Assembly: GCA_047602295.1 (NCBI GenBank)
Contig: JASGHP010000001.1
Span: forward strand, 372,001 to 436,000
Length of the DNA: 64,000 nucleotides
Source: JACMLD01 sp047602295
Lineage (GTDB): Bacteria; Bacteroidota; Bacteroidia; Chitinophagales; Chitinophagaceae
Direction of reading: 5' to 3'
In this document: in pieces, positions 41,669 through 50,212 of the stretch
How positions within the stretch are numbered: the first letter of the stretch is position 1
Layout of the letters: each line of letters begins with the position of its first letter
Notes under the pieces: generated by a model
What the model was told of the DNA's origin: nothing
Databases searched by the model: none
The model's input: the letters and a program-made list of their open reading frames with translations, nothing else
Translations under genes and position numbers: made by a program

Positions 41669-43513
41669 CTACAACATCTTCTTCAGCACATCCAGCATTT
41701 CTGCCTTGGTAATAGGAACGCCCATTATTTTGTTGTAGCCCTTGGCATCTACAAAATAAACGTCGCGGATAATTTTTATTAACTGGCCATTATTGATTTC
41801 AGGAATCAAAATGTGTTCAAAGTTTTTAATGATCTCTCCCAGGTTTTTAGGGAAGGGGCGCATATAACGGATATGTGCATGGCTAATAGCGTGGCCTTCT
41901 GCCTGCAATTCTGCCAATGCACTTTTAATGGCGCCATAAGTAGAGCCCCAGCCCAGCACCAGTATTTTTCCTTTGTCGGGACCGCTATCAAGTTTTTGTT
42001 CAGGAATGTATTCAGCAATCTTGTCTACTTTTTCCTGGCGGATTTTTACCATCAACTGGTGGTTCTCCGGTTCGTAGTTTACGTTACCTGTTATGTTTTG
42101 TTTTTCTATGCCACCAATGCGATGTTCCAATGCTTTGGTGCCAGGCACGGCCCATGGGCGTACCAGCTTTTCATCGCGCAGGTAGGGTTGAAATTTTTCT
42201 TCGCCATCACCCAGCTCTGTTTTAAACTTCACTTCTATAGGCGCCAGGTCATCTGCTTTTGGAAACTTCCATGGCTCGGCACCATTGGCTATATAACCAT
42301 CACTTAATAAAATTACCGGTGTCATGTGCTGCACAGAAATGCGTGCCGCTTCGTATGCCATTTCAAAACAATCGCTGGGTGTAGAAGAAGCAATTACCGG
42401 CATAGGGCACTCTCCATTTCTACCGTAATATGCCTGTAACAAATCGCTTTGCTCTGTTTTTGTAGGCAAACCGGTAGAAGGACCGCCACGTTGCACATCT
42501 ATAATTAGTAAAGGAATTTCCATCATTACTGCCAGGCCCATTGCTTCGGCTTTCAACGCCATACCCGGGCCGGAGGTGGTAGTAACAGCCAGGTTGCCAC
42601 CGTAAGAAGCGCCAATGGCAGAAGAAATAGCTGCAATTTCATCTTCCGCCTGGAAAGTTTTTACGCCAAAACTTTTATGACGACTTAACTCGTGCAGAAT
42701 ATCTGATGCAGGTGTAATAGGATAAGAACCCAAAAACAAAGGCAGCCCGCTTTTCTGTGATGCCGCAATTAATCCGTACGCCAATGCCTGGTTACCCATA
42801 ATGCTGCGGTACACACCGGATTGCATTTTGGCTTTCTCTACTTTATAGGTGGTAGTAAAAGTTTCTGTAGTATCACCAAAATTATAACCGGCTTGCAGCG
42901 CTTTTATATTGCTGTCCAGTATCTCTGGTTTTTTGCCAAACTTGTCTTTAAAAAACTGGATGGTGTTTTCCATATCGCGGTTATACATCCAGTATAGGAA
43001 GCCAAGCACAAACATGTTTTTAGCACGGTCTTTTTCTTTCATGCCCATGGTGATTTCCTTCAATGCCTCGCGGGTCATCTTGGTCACATCCATTTTAAAC
43101 ACGGTATAGCCGGCAAGGCTGTTATCATCCAGCGGGTTTACCCCTTCAGGATAATTGGCCAGTCGTAGGTTTTTAGCATCAAAGCCATCAGTATTCACTA
43201 TGATTTTTCCACCTTTCTTCAAACTGCGCAGGTTGGCTTTTAATGCCGCTGCATTCATAGCTACCAATACATCACACTCATCACCAGGTGTAAATACGCG
43301 GTCGCTGCTAAAGCGCAATTGATAACCGCTCACACCCGGTAAGGTACCTTGCGGCGCACGAATCTCTGCCGGAAAATCCGGAAACGTGGCCAGGTCTATA
43401 CCCATTAAAGCTGTGTTGTTGGTAAACTGGCTACCGGTCAACTGCATACCATCACCACTATCGCCTGCAAATTTTATTACTACATCGTTGAGAACTTCTT
43501 GTTGCTTGATCAT
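41669..43513 (-). CDS. korA: 2-oxoacid:acceptor oxidoreductase subunit alpha (fused gamma-alpha, KorA)
   Basis: 614 residues. Part of 2-oxoglutarate (or other 2-oxoacid):ferredoxin oxidoreductase, the CoA-dependent decarboxylating enzyme of the TCA cycle in many Bacteroidetes. Residues 1-190 are the gamma (catalytic-like) domain (VVIKFAGDSGDGMQLTGSQ, PDFPAEIRAPQGTLPGVSGYQ). From about 210 on is the alpha domain with GNQALAYGLIAASQKSGLPLFLGSYPITPASDILHE split over the motif, ETDE-like QAEDEIAAISSAIGASYGG, and TTSGPGMALKAEAMGL. The Met at 43513 gives the conserved MIKQQEVLNDVVIKF start. The TPP-binding beta subunit KorB is not adjacent and not in the window. Confidence 0.93.
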   Translation of the reverse strand: MIKQQEVLNDVVIKFAGDSGDGMQLTGSQFTNNTALMGIDLATFPDFPAEIRAPQGTLPGVSGYQLRFSSDRVFTPGDECDVLVAMNAAALKANLRSLKKGGKIIVNTDGFDAKNLRLANYPEGVNPLDDNSLAGYTVFKMDVTKMTREALKEITMGMKEKDRAKNMFVLGFLYWMYNRDMENTIQFFKDKFGKKPEILDSNIKALQAGYNFGDTTETFTTTYKVEKAKMQSGVYRSIMGNQALAYGLIAASQKSGLPLFLGSYPITPASDILHELSRHKSFGVKTFQAEDEIAAISSAIGASYGGNLAVTTTSGPGMALKAEAMGLAVMMEIPLLIIDVQRGGPSTGLPTKTEQSDLLQAYYGRNGECPMPVIASSTPSDCFEMAYEAARISVQHMTPVILLSDGYIANGAEPWKFPKADDLAPIEVKFKTELGDGEEKFQPYLRDEKLVRPWAVPGTKALEHRIGGIEKQNITGNVNYEPENHQLMVKIRQEKVDKIAEYIPEQKLDSGPDKGKILVLGWGSTYGAIKSALAELQAEGHAISHAHIRYMRPFPKNLGEIIKNFEHILIPEINNGQLIKIIRDVYFVDAKGYNKIMGVPITKAEMLDVLKKML

Positions 43514-43686
43514 ATAGGTTGAGAAATTGATGCAATTTAAGATAGTTTTTATTTTTTGAGACCAGCAATTTATCGTTGCTGAACAGTTGTTGCGTCGCAC
43601 CCTTCAGCGGTTGAGCATGCCCGAACAGGTACAAAACAAAGATCAGTTGGAAAATAGGAGTGCTTCCTACTCACCAATTTCCGATT

Positions 43687-43694
43687 TACCTTTG
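43687..43694 (+). promoter_or_regulatory. -7 box of tadA
   Basis: TACCTTTG, an exact TAnnTTTG match, ends six bases before the ATG, so the mRNA would be nearly leaderless. No clear -33 box. Confidence 0.45.
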
Positions 43695-43699
43695 CTGTT

Positions 43700-44137
43700 A
43701 TGACAGATGAACACTTCATGCAATTGGCCCTAAAAGAAGCACAATATGCTTTTGATGAAGGAGAGATACCGGTTGGCGCTGTTATTACCATCAACAATAA
43801 GATTATTGCACGCGGTTATAACCAGGTAGAAAAGCTGAGCGATTGTACAGCCCATGCTGAAATGATTGCCCTTACTTCTGCTTTCAATTTCTTAGGGAGT
43901 AAATATTTGCCCGATGCTACATTGTATGTAACCGTTGAGCCGTGCCTTATGTGCACTGGCGCTTTGTACTGGAGTAAACTGGCAAGAATTGTATGGGGCG
44001 CATCTGATGAAAAAAACGGACATAAGCATATTACAGATCCACATTGGCCATTTCATCCAAAAACAACCGTTGAAACCGGCATTTTAAAAGACCAATGCGC
44101 ACAATTAATGAAAGATTTTTTCAGGGATAAAAGATGA
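43700..44137 (+). CDS. tadA: tRNA-specific adenosine deaminase TadA
   Basis: 145 residues. It converts A34 to inosine in tRNA-Arg(ACG). The zinc-dependent cytidine/deoxycytidylate deaminase fold is complete: IPVGAVITINNKIIARGYNQVE, the metal and proton-shuttle motif CTAHAEMIAL (HAE), and VEPCLMCTGALYWSK (PCxxC). The C-terminal helix LMKDFFRDKR is normal. It is slightly shorter than E. coli TadA but of typical Bacteroidetes length. An exact -7 box ends six bases before the ATG. It stands alone; the following 329-bp region is empty. Confidence 0.95.
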   Translation: MTDEHFMQLALKEAQYAFDEGEIPVGAVITINNKIIARGYNQVEKLSDCTAHAEMIALTSAFNFLGSKYLPDATLYVTVEPCLMCTGALYWSKLARIVWGASDEKNGHKHITDPHWPFHPKTTVETGILKDQCAQLMKDFFRDKR

Positions 44138-44466
44138 GTTGTTGCCATCAGAAAAGAAAGAAATAAACGTTTATTGCTTAGCTGTTTTAAATAGAGAACC
44201 CACCCATTAAAAATTCATTAACCAAATAAATCCCTGCCTGGGAATCTTTACTACCTAACACTTTTAAAAAGGCTTGTAAATCTGTGAAATAGCCAGCCGG
44301 AAAAGTATAAATCAGGCAAGGTTTTAGCAGCTATAAAATGAGGCTATTAAAAAGCCCTACATTAACAAAATCTTTAAGTAATAAGAACAAACTTTAGGGA
44401 AGCTAAACCGTCTTATTCATAAGTTAAAGCATTTTAGCCCTATTCATTTACAATAAAATTCTTGTC
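44138..44466. other. 329-bp intergenic region
   Basis: AT-rich, between tadA and the glycine-rich protein gene. I see no gene, no strong hairpin with a T-run and no exact TAnnTTTG box close to the downstream start. Confidence 0.5.
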
Positions 44467-46941
44467 ATGAACATCTTTTACAAAAAGTCCTGGTTGGTTC
44501 TCTGCACTGCGTTTATTTGCAGTTTGGCTTTTGGCCAACAGGACTGGCCTAAAAGTATTACTGGTAGTAATGGCGAACAAATAAAAATATACCAGCCCCA
44601 GGTAGAATCATATAATGGCGGCACTTTGAAATCGAGGTCTGCCGTTTCCGTTATACCGGAAGGAAAATCAGAACCTGTTTTTGGTGCTTTCTGGTGGGAA
44701 GCAAATGTAGCAGATAACGGAAATGCTGTTGCTGTGCAATCAATGAATGTTACCAATATCAAATTTCCGGATGGTGTGGATGATGCTACTACTGCAGACA
44801 TCAAAAGCAGGTTAGAATCTTCTATTCCGCAAATGAACGTCAGCATTTCAAAAGATGAACTGCAAACTTCATTAAACAATACGCAGCAACAAACCAGACA
44901 AGCTGCTTCATTCAATAACAATCCGCCCAAAGTAATTTACACTACCAAACCATCTATGCTTGTTTTAATAGATGGCCAGCCAAAATTGCAGAACAACCCT
45001 ACTTATGGCGTTGATGTAGTGGTAAACTCTCCGTATACTATTGTTAAGAACAATGACGGCCTGTATTATCTCTATGGCGGTAAAGGATGGTACAATGCTA
45101 CTTCAGTAACAGGACCATATAGCTATAGCACTGATGTGCCAAGCAACCTGCGCCAGATAGAAACCGCTGTTAAAAACAACGAAAACAGCAAAAACAACAA
45201 TAACCAGAGTGACAATAGCTCGGTAGACAATTCTGTTACCACAGACAACGGCGTTGTTCCTGAAATTATAGTGAGCACAGAACCAGCAGAGTTAATACAG
45301 TCTGATGGCGAAGCGAATTTTGCACCTATAGAAAACTCCAATCTTCTTTACGTAAAAAATTCATCCAATGATATTTTCATGGATGTAAACTCACAACAAT
45401 ATTATGTTTTGTTGAGTGGCCGTTGGTATCGTGCCCCATCGCTGAAAAGTCAGTGGCAATTTATTAATGCAGACAAGCTGCCTGCAGACTTTGCAAAAAT
45501 TCCGGCAGGTTCGCCTAAAGATAATGTACTGGCCAGTGTTGCAGGTACAGATGAAGCCAATGATGCAGTAACAAATGCAGCAATACCACAAACAGCAAAA
45601 GTAGATCGCAGAACAGCTACTACCACTGTTAACTATGATGGCGATCCTGAGTTTGATAATATTTCCGGAACACGTCTTCAATATGCTGTAAATGCTTCTG
45701 CTACTGTATTGAGATTGGATGGAATGTACTATGCAATTGACAACGGTGTTTGGTATCAATCAAACAGTGCAAACGGACCATGGCAGGTAAGTACATCTCG
45801 TCCTGCAGATGTAGATAATATACCTCCAAGTTCTCCGGCATACAATTCTAAATACGTGTATGTGTATGATGTAACACCAGATTATGTGTACACTGGTTAT
45901 ACGCCCGGCTACCTGAATGCGTATGTTTATGGCCCTACCATGGTATACGGAACAGGATATTATTACCGTCCATGGTTCCGTCACAGATATTTTGCCCGTC
46001 CTTATACATGGGGCTTTAATATGAGTTATACTCCATGGTATGGTTGGGGTTTTGGTTACGGTTGGGGATATGATTGGTTTGATATTGGCTGGGGCTTTAA
46101 CTCATGGTGGGGTTTTGGCGGTGGCTACCGTTGGGGTGGCTGGTGGGGTCCATCTGTTTATCGTCCATGTTATGCATTCGGCGCTCATTATGGTCGCTCT
46201 TATGGCTACTACGGATTTAACGGTGGCTATGCTTACAGAAACAGCGCAAGAATAAATATCAATTACAACAACAATATTTATAATAATGGTCGCAGGTATG
46301 TAACGAGCTACAATAACCGCAGTTTTGTAAACAACAACCGTTATAATTTTAATAACAGGGGCGGCGCTTACGGTAATCGTGATGGTGGTGGCCGTTTTGG
46401 AAACAATGGCGGCAATAGAATGAATAACGGTGGTGATGGTAACCGTTTTAACAACGGTAATCGTGGTGGAGCTTTTGGTAACCGTGGAGATGGCAACAGG
46501 TTTAATAACCAGAACAATCAAAACAATGCGGGCAATAATGGCCGCGGTTTTGACAACAGCAACAGGATGCCACGCAACAATGATGGGTCTGGTTTCGGAC
46601 GTAACCGCGATTTCAATCAAAATAATAACAATAATAATCAACCTCCCCGTGCACAACGTGATTTTTCAACTCCGCAAAGAAGCTATGGTGGCAATAACGG
46701 TAATGGCGGTGGTTTCAGCAGGCCACAACAAGGCAGCATAGACAGACCACAACGCAGCGCACCAAGTTTTGACCGTGGTGGTAACGGTGGCGGTGGTGGT
46801 TCAAGGCCCAGCTTTGGTGGTGGTGGAGGCGGTGGCTCAAGGCCCAGCTTCGGTGGCGGTGGTAACGGCGGTGGCGGTGGAAGATCATCTGGTGGTGGCG
46901 GAGGTGGCGGCCGAGGCGGTGGTGGCGGTAGAAGAGGATAA
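44467..46941 (+). CDS. Secreted Trp/Tyr- and Gly/Asn-rich low-complexity protein
   Basis: 824 residues with signal peptide (WLVLCTAFICSLAFGQQ). Residues about 140-480 contain three copies of a YY-x-W-Y module (YYLYGGKGWYNATSVTGPYS, YYVLLSGRWYRAPSLKSQWQF, YYAIDNGVWYQSNSANGPWQV), with strand-turn-strand spacing like small beta modules. Residues about 490-590 are extraordinarily rich in Trp, Tyr, Gly and Phe (YGWGFGYGWGYDWF, WWGFGGGYRWGGWW). The last ~230 residues are disordered Asn/Gly/Arg-rich sequence (NNRGGAYGNRD) ending in poly-Gly with Arg (GGGGGRGGGGGRRG). No enzyme family is recognised; proteins with the YY-W modules are sometimes labelled carbohydrate-binding by similarity. A cell-surface or matrix role is inference. 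It is not linked to an operon. Confidence 0.8.
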   Translation: MNIFYKKSWLVLCTAFICSLAFGQQDWPKSITGSNGEQIKIYQPQVESYNGGTLKSRSAVSVIPEGKSEPVFGAFWWEANVADNGNAVAVQSMNVTNIKFPDGVDDATTADIKSRLESSIPQMNVSISKDELQTSLNNTQQQTRQAASFNNNPPKVIYTTKPSMLVLIDGQPKLQNNPTYGVDVVVNSPYTIVKNNDGLYYLYGGKGWYNATSVTGPYSYSTDVPSNLRQIETAVKNNENSKNNNNQSDNSSVDNSVTTDNGVVPEIIVSTEPAELIQSDGEANFAPIENSNLLYVKNSSNDIFMDVNSQQYYVLLSGRWYRAPSLKSQWQFINADKLPADFAKIPAGSPKDNVLASVAGTDEANDAVTNAAIPQTAKVDRRTATTTVNYDGDPEFDNISGTRLQYAVNASATVLRLDGMYYAIDNGVWYQSNSANGPWQVSTSRPADVDNIPPSSPAYNSKYVYVYDVTPDYVYTGYTPGYLNAYVYGPTMVYGTGYYYRPWFRHRYFARPYTWGFNMSYTPWYGWGFGYGWGYDWFDIGWGFNSWWGFGGGYRWGGWWGPSVYRPCYAFGAHYGRSYGYYGFNGGYAYRNSARININYNNNIYNNGRRYVTSYNNRSFVNNNRYNFNNRGGAYGNRDGGGRFGNNGGNRMNNGGDGNRFNNGNRGGAFGNRGDGNRFNNQNNQNNAGNNGRGFDNSNRMPRNNDGSGFGRNRDFNQNNNNNNQPPRAQRDFSTPQRSYGGNNGNGGGFSRPQQGSIDRPQRSAPSFDRGGNGGGGGSRPSFGGGGGGGSRPSFGGGGNGGGGGRSSGGGGGGGRGGGGGRRG

Positions 46942-47081
46942 GAAATTATAAGGACGATTGGCAATACAGTGTTTTGAAAACAGTTGCAATGAATGTTGCC
47001 TGTACTTCAAAACACTTTTTTTTGATTTGTATAGAATCGAAATCAATCGTTAACCATAAACCCATCTTACAATTAAACAGA

Positions 47082-47879
47082 ATGAGCTGGCAAAACTATT
47101 TCTTCTTCGTCCAAAACATTGGAACCCGCTATTTCTTACTGGCAGCCATAGCGTTTGTTATTTTTTACATCCTGCTAAGAAAAAAAGCGGCGTATAAAAA
47201 AATACAAAGCAGGTTTCCTGCGCAAAAAGATTATATCAGGGAGATTGGATATTCAATTTGCACCATTGCTATTTTCGGTTTAGTCCCTTTATTGCTGATA
47301 AAAAACCCTGCTGTAGTAAAACATACTTTGTATTATCGCAACATTGCAGACTATGGATGGCTTTATTTTTTTGCAGCATTTCCTTTGATGCTTTTCATAC
47401 ACGACACCTATTTTTACTGGACGCACCGGTTAATGCATCATAAAAAACTGTTTCCTTATTTTCATTTGGTGCATCATCGTTCTACCAATCCTTCTCCATG
47501 GGCGGCATATGCATTTCACCCACTTGAAGCTATTGTGGAAGCGGGTGTATTTGCTGTTTTTCTTTTCACCATCCCGGTGCATTCACTCCATTTTTATATT
47601 TTCTTCTTTTTTATGATTGTTTATAATGTTTACGGCCACTTGGGTTACGAATTATACCCAAAAGGTTTTAGTACACATTGGCTGGGCAAATGGATTAATA
47701 CTTCTGTTAGCCATAACCAGCATCACCAGTTTTTTAAAGGCAACTACGGTTTGTATTTCACTTTCTGGGATCGCATGATGGGCACAATGCGTAATGATTA
47801 TGAGAAACAATTTGAAGAAGTAAAGTCTAAAAAACTCACACCCTCCTCTCCGGAAACATCTTTTGCAGAAGTTCAATAA
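47082..47879 (+). CDS. Sterol desaturase/fatty acid hydroxylase family membrane protein
   Basis: 265 residues with about four or five membrane helices. The diiron histidine clusters of the family are present: HDTYFYWTHRLMHH (H-x4-5-W-x-H-R-x3-H), HLVHHRS and SHNQHHQFF. The enzymes hydroxylate or desaturate lipids, carotenoids or sterols with O2; the exact lipid here is unknown. Close relatives in Bacteroidetes are annotated only by family. ATG 47082 (MSWQNYF) gives the normal start; the frame is open upstream for 36 codons without homology. The uracil glycosylase-like gene follows after 30 bp but has its own -7 box. Confidence 0.9.
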   Translation: MSWQNYFFFVQNIGTRYFLLAAIAFVIFYILLRKKAAYKKIQSRFPAQKDYIREIGYSICTIAIFGLVPLLLIKNPAVVKHTLYYRNIADYGWLYFFAAFPLMLFIHDTYFYWTHRLMHHKKLFPYFHLVHHRSTNPSPWAAYAFHPLEAIVEAGVFAVFLFTIPVHSLHFYIFFFFMIVYNVYGHLGYELYPKGFSTHWLGKWINTSVSHNQHHQFFKGNYGLYFTFWDRMMGTMRNDYEKQFEEVKSKKLTPSSPETSFAEVQ

Positions 47880-47898
47880 ATCATTGCATGTTGTCTTG

Positions 47899-47906
47899 TA
47901 GATTTG
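47899..47906 (+). promoter_or_regulatory. -7 box of the SMUG2-like gene
   Basis: TAGATTTG, an exact TAnnTTTG match, ends three bases before the ATG at 47910. No clear -33 box, so a readthrough transcript from the upstream gene is also possible. Confidence 0.4.
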
Positions 47907-47909
47907 CTG

Positions 47910-48578
47910 ATGAACTTTGCCGACAGTGTTTTATCGTTTATAAAGAAATTATCCCTTCCTATTGCATTGCACGATGGCATTGAAGTAATGACGCCATTTG
48001 ATAACGCTGAAACAATGAAGGCCTGCAGGTCTTTCTATAAAAAATTCTACAACGACAATCTGCAGCGCCGTATGATTATTGGAATAAACCCCGGTCGCTT
48101 TGGAGGTGGTATAACCGGTATACCTTTTACCGATCCTATCAGGTTGCAAAATGATTGTGGTATTGCAAATGAATGGGCCAAAAAACAAGAGCTCTCTTCT
48201 TTGTATATCTATGAAATGATAAACGCTTTTGGTGGCATTGAAACATTTTACAAGCAGTATTATTTTACTTCCATTAGTCCGTTAGGGTTTGTCCGCAACG
48301 GAAAAAACCTGAATTATTACGATGATAAAAAATTACAGCAAGACATTAAACCATTTGCAATTGACTGTTTGAAAAGGCAATTCAAATTCGGCATTGATAG
48401 AAACATTGCGTTCTGCCTTGGAGACGGAAAAAACTTTGCCTTTCTCTCAAAGCTCAATGAAGCGCATGGCTTTTTTGAAAAAATAGTTCCCTTGTCTCAC
48501 CCGCGTTTTATCATGCAATATCGCCTGAAGAAAAAGCAGGAATATATTGATGATTATCTAAACAAATTAAAGCAATAG
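47910..48578 (+). CDS. SMUG2-like uracil-DNA glycosylase family protein (DUF4918)
   Basis: 222 residues. It matches the DUF4918/SMUG2 branch of the uracil-DNA glycosylase superfamily. The motif 1 region is IIGINPGRFGGGITGIPFTDPIRL, with the Asn-Pro-Gly loop that activates water. The motif 2-like end is PLSHPRFIMQYRLKK, with the His of the leucine/intercalation loop. It would remove uracil or a related base from DNA in base excision repair. The TTG codon 6 bases upstream of the ATG was not used as start. The gene ends four bases from the stop of the convergent T9SS protein gene. Confidence 0.85.
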   Translation: MNFADSVLSFIKKLSLPIALHDGIEVMTPFDNAETMKACRSFYKKFYNDNLQRRMIIGINPGRFGGGITGIPFTDPIRLQNDCGIANEWAKKQELSSLYIYEMINAFGGIETFYKQYYFTSISPLGFVRNGKNLNYYDDKKLQQDIKPFAIDCLKRQFKFGIDRNIAFCLGDGKNFAFLSKLNEAHGFFEKIVPLSHPRFIMQYRLKKKQEYIDDYLNKLKQ

Positions 48579-48582
48579 CCAA

Positions 48583-50187
48583 TTAGTTGCCGATGATGAT
48601 TAGCCTTTTCGTTTCCAGCACACTGCCATCGTATCCAATAAACGATACCATGTAAACGCCTGGTGTACGCAAATGCATTTCAATCAATCCACGATTATCA
48701 ACCATTTCATAATGTATCAACTGGCCAATATCATTGTAGATATTGATTGTTTTAATAGCGCCCATCATGCTAACACCAACGTAGAAAGTGCCGTTGCTTG
48801 GGTTTGGCCAAAGCACTGTTCCAAGCTTGCCTGGGTTTGGCCCAATGGCTACAATGTTTGAGTATGTCGTATCTCCATTGTAAGATATCATCAGCAAGCG
48901 GTAATAACTTACGCCGGTATAATTGTTGGGATCATTCATGCCGTAATTAAGATAATCAAGGCTGTAACCATTTGGCGCAACCGACTGCACTGTACCACGG
49001 GTGCTGAATGCAGTTTCATTGCTAAGCCTTCTTTGTACCACAAAATATTTTTGATTGATTTCAGGATGTGTTTCCCAGTAAACCCATACATTCTGGTAGT
49101 TTTTGCGATAGCCGCTAAACCACAATTGGGTTTTGAGCGAATCTTTTTTTGCAAACTTTGTAAAGTAAGAATTGCTTCCAACTGTGCTGGTGAAAATGCG
49201 ATCGTTCATGCCGCTGTTTACAAGCGTGCCACTGCTTGTAATCTTACCTGCTTGCGGGGTTATGCGGGGATAACTCGTATCCCAGCCATTTATATATTGA
49301 GAGACATAAGTATTTTGCCGGTTGCTTTTAAATTCGCTTCCTTCGTCTGCAATCAAATGCTGCAGGTTGATGTCTACAGCGCCTATGCCGGGGTAAATTG
49401 ATTTTCCAATTTGCCATGTCTTGTTTACAGATGTTGCAGACAAGTCAGCACCACTTGTAACTTTTGTTTTTACACTGTCAAACACACGGGCATAAAAATC
49501 ATCTGGCTTATTGGTTTGTGATTTAAGCGCAGCAGGCGTATATGCACCTGGTGCAGTACCAATAGGAAATGCTACCCAACCACTGGCCGGGGTAATGTTT
49601 TCACGCAGTAAAAATCCGCCATTTGCTGTACTACCGGTAACCACAAACCGATTTTCATTGTACCCGGAAATAACGCCCGGATAACCATCTCCTACAACCA
49701 GGATATTGTCTTCTGCATGCATATGGCCTGAAACAAAAGCCAGTTGCTGCCGTATTTTGGTACTTGCGTTTAATAATTTAACGCCATTGGGATTTGCTAG
49801 CGTAATGTTTGGAAAAGAAGCGCCAGATTTTGTAACAGCATTGTATCCGCCAATAACAATTTGTTGTTGGTTGCCTACAGATGTATCAGGGGTTATAAAA
49901 CGAACAAAGCCACCCGTGCCGGTGGTTCCATTTCCATTGTTGCTTTCATCGGTTATTAATGCATCCGGATCGTTTTCCCATTGCTTGCCTTTAAAATTGA
50001 CGACTGCTTTTTTACTGACACCCAATTGACCCTGGTTGGTAACATTGGAAAAAATAGTAGCACTATCTCCATTAAAATGCACTTTCCCTTTTTTAGGAAC
50101 GTAAAAGCCGGTTTGCCCCTGCGCCGCGCCAGCAACAATGCTTAGCAACAGCAGTAACAATAAGCGATATGTTTTAGTTGCCGGCAT
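48583..50187 (-). CDS. T9SS-sorted secreted protein, last gene of the surface operon
   Basis: 534 residues with signal peptide (LLLLLLSIVAGAAQG). The N-terminal part (KGKVHFNGDSATIFSNVTNQGQLG) reads like repeated beta-helix or parallel strands. Residues about 340-430 form a fibronectin-like sandwich (VYWETHPEINQKYFVVQRR, YSLDYLNYGMND, SYYRLLMIS). The last ~80 residues (TVLWPNPSNGTFYVGV, IYNDIGQLIHYEMV, TPGVYMVSFIG to RLIIIGN) are a T9SS C-terminal sorting domain. I cannot assign an enzymatic function. It lies 25 bp after the 1787-residue protein gene in one minus-strand operon and is the only member with a sorting signal. Confidence 0.87.
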   Translation of the reverse strand: MPATKTYRLLLLLLLSIVAGAAQGQTGFYVPKKGKVHFNGDSATIFSNVTNQGQLGVSKKAVVNFKGKQWENDPDALITDESNNGNGTTGTGGFVRFITPDTSVGNQQQIVIGGYNAVTKSGASFPNITLANPNGVKLLNASTKIRQQLAFVSGHMHAEDNILVVGDGYPGVISGYNENRFVVTGSTANGGFLLRENITPASGWVAFPIGTAPGAYTPAALKSQTNKPDDFYARVFDSVKTKVTSGADLSATSVNKTWQIGKSIYPGIGAVDINLQHLIADEGSEFKSNRQNTYVSQYINGWDTSYPRITPQAGKITSSGTLVNSGMNDRIFTSTVGSNSYFTKFAKKDSLKTQLWFSGYRKNYQNVWVYWETHPEINQKYFVVQRRLSNETAFSTRGTVQSVAPNGYSLDYLNYGMNDPNNYTGVSYYRLLMISYNGDTTYSNIVAIGPNPGKLGTVLWPNPSNGTFYVGVSMMGAIKTINIYNDIGQLIHYEMVDNRGLIEMHLRTPGVYMVSFIGYDGSVLETKRLIIIGN

Positions 50188-50212
50188 TTTATCTCAAAAA
50201 CAGTTGAATCTT

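Noticed and set aside
46683..46964. 93-codon minus-strand Pro-rich frame (PPPPPP).
   Set aside because: It is the antisense of the poly-Gly end of the low-complexity protein.
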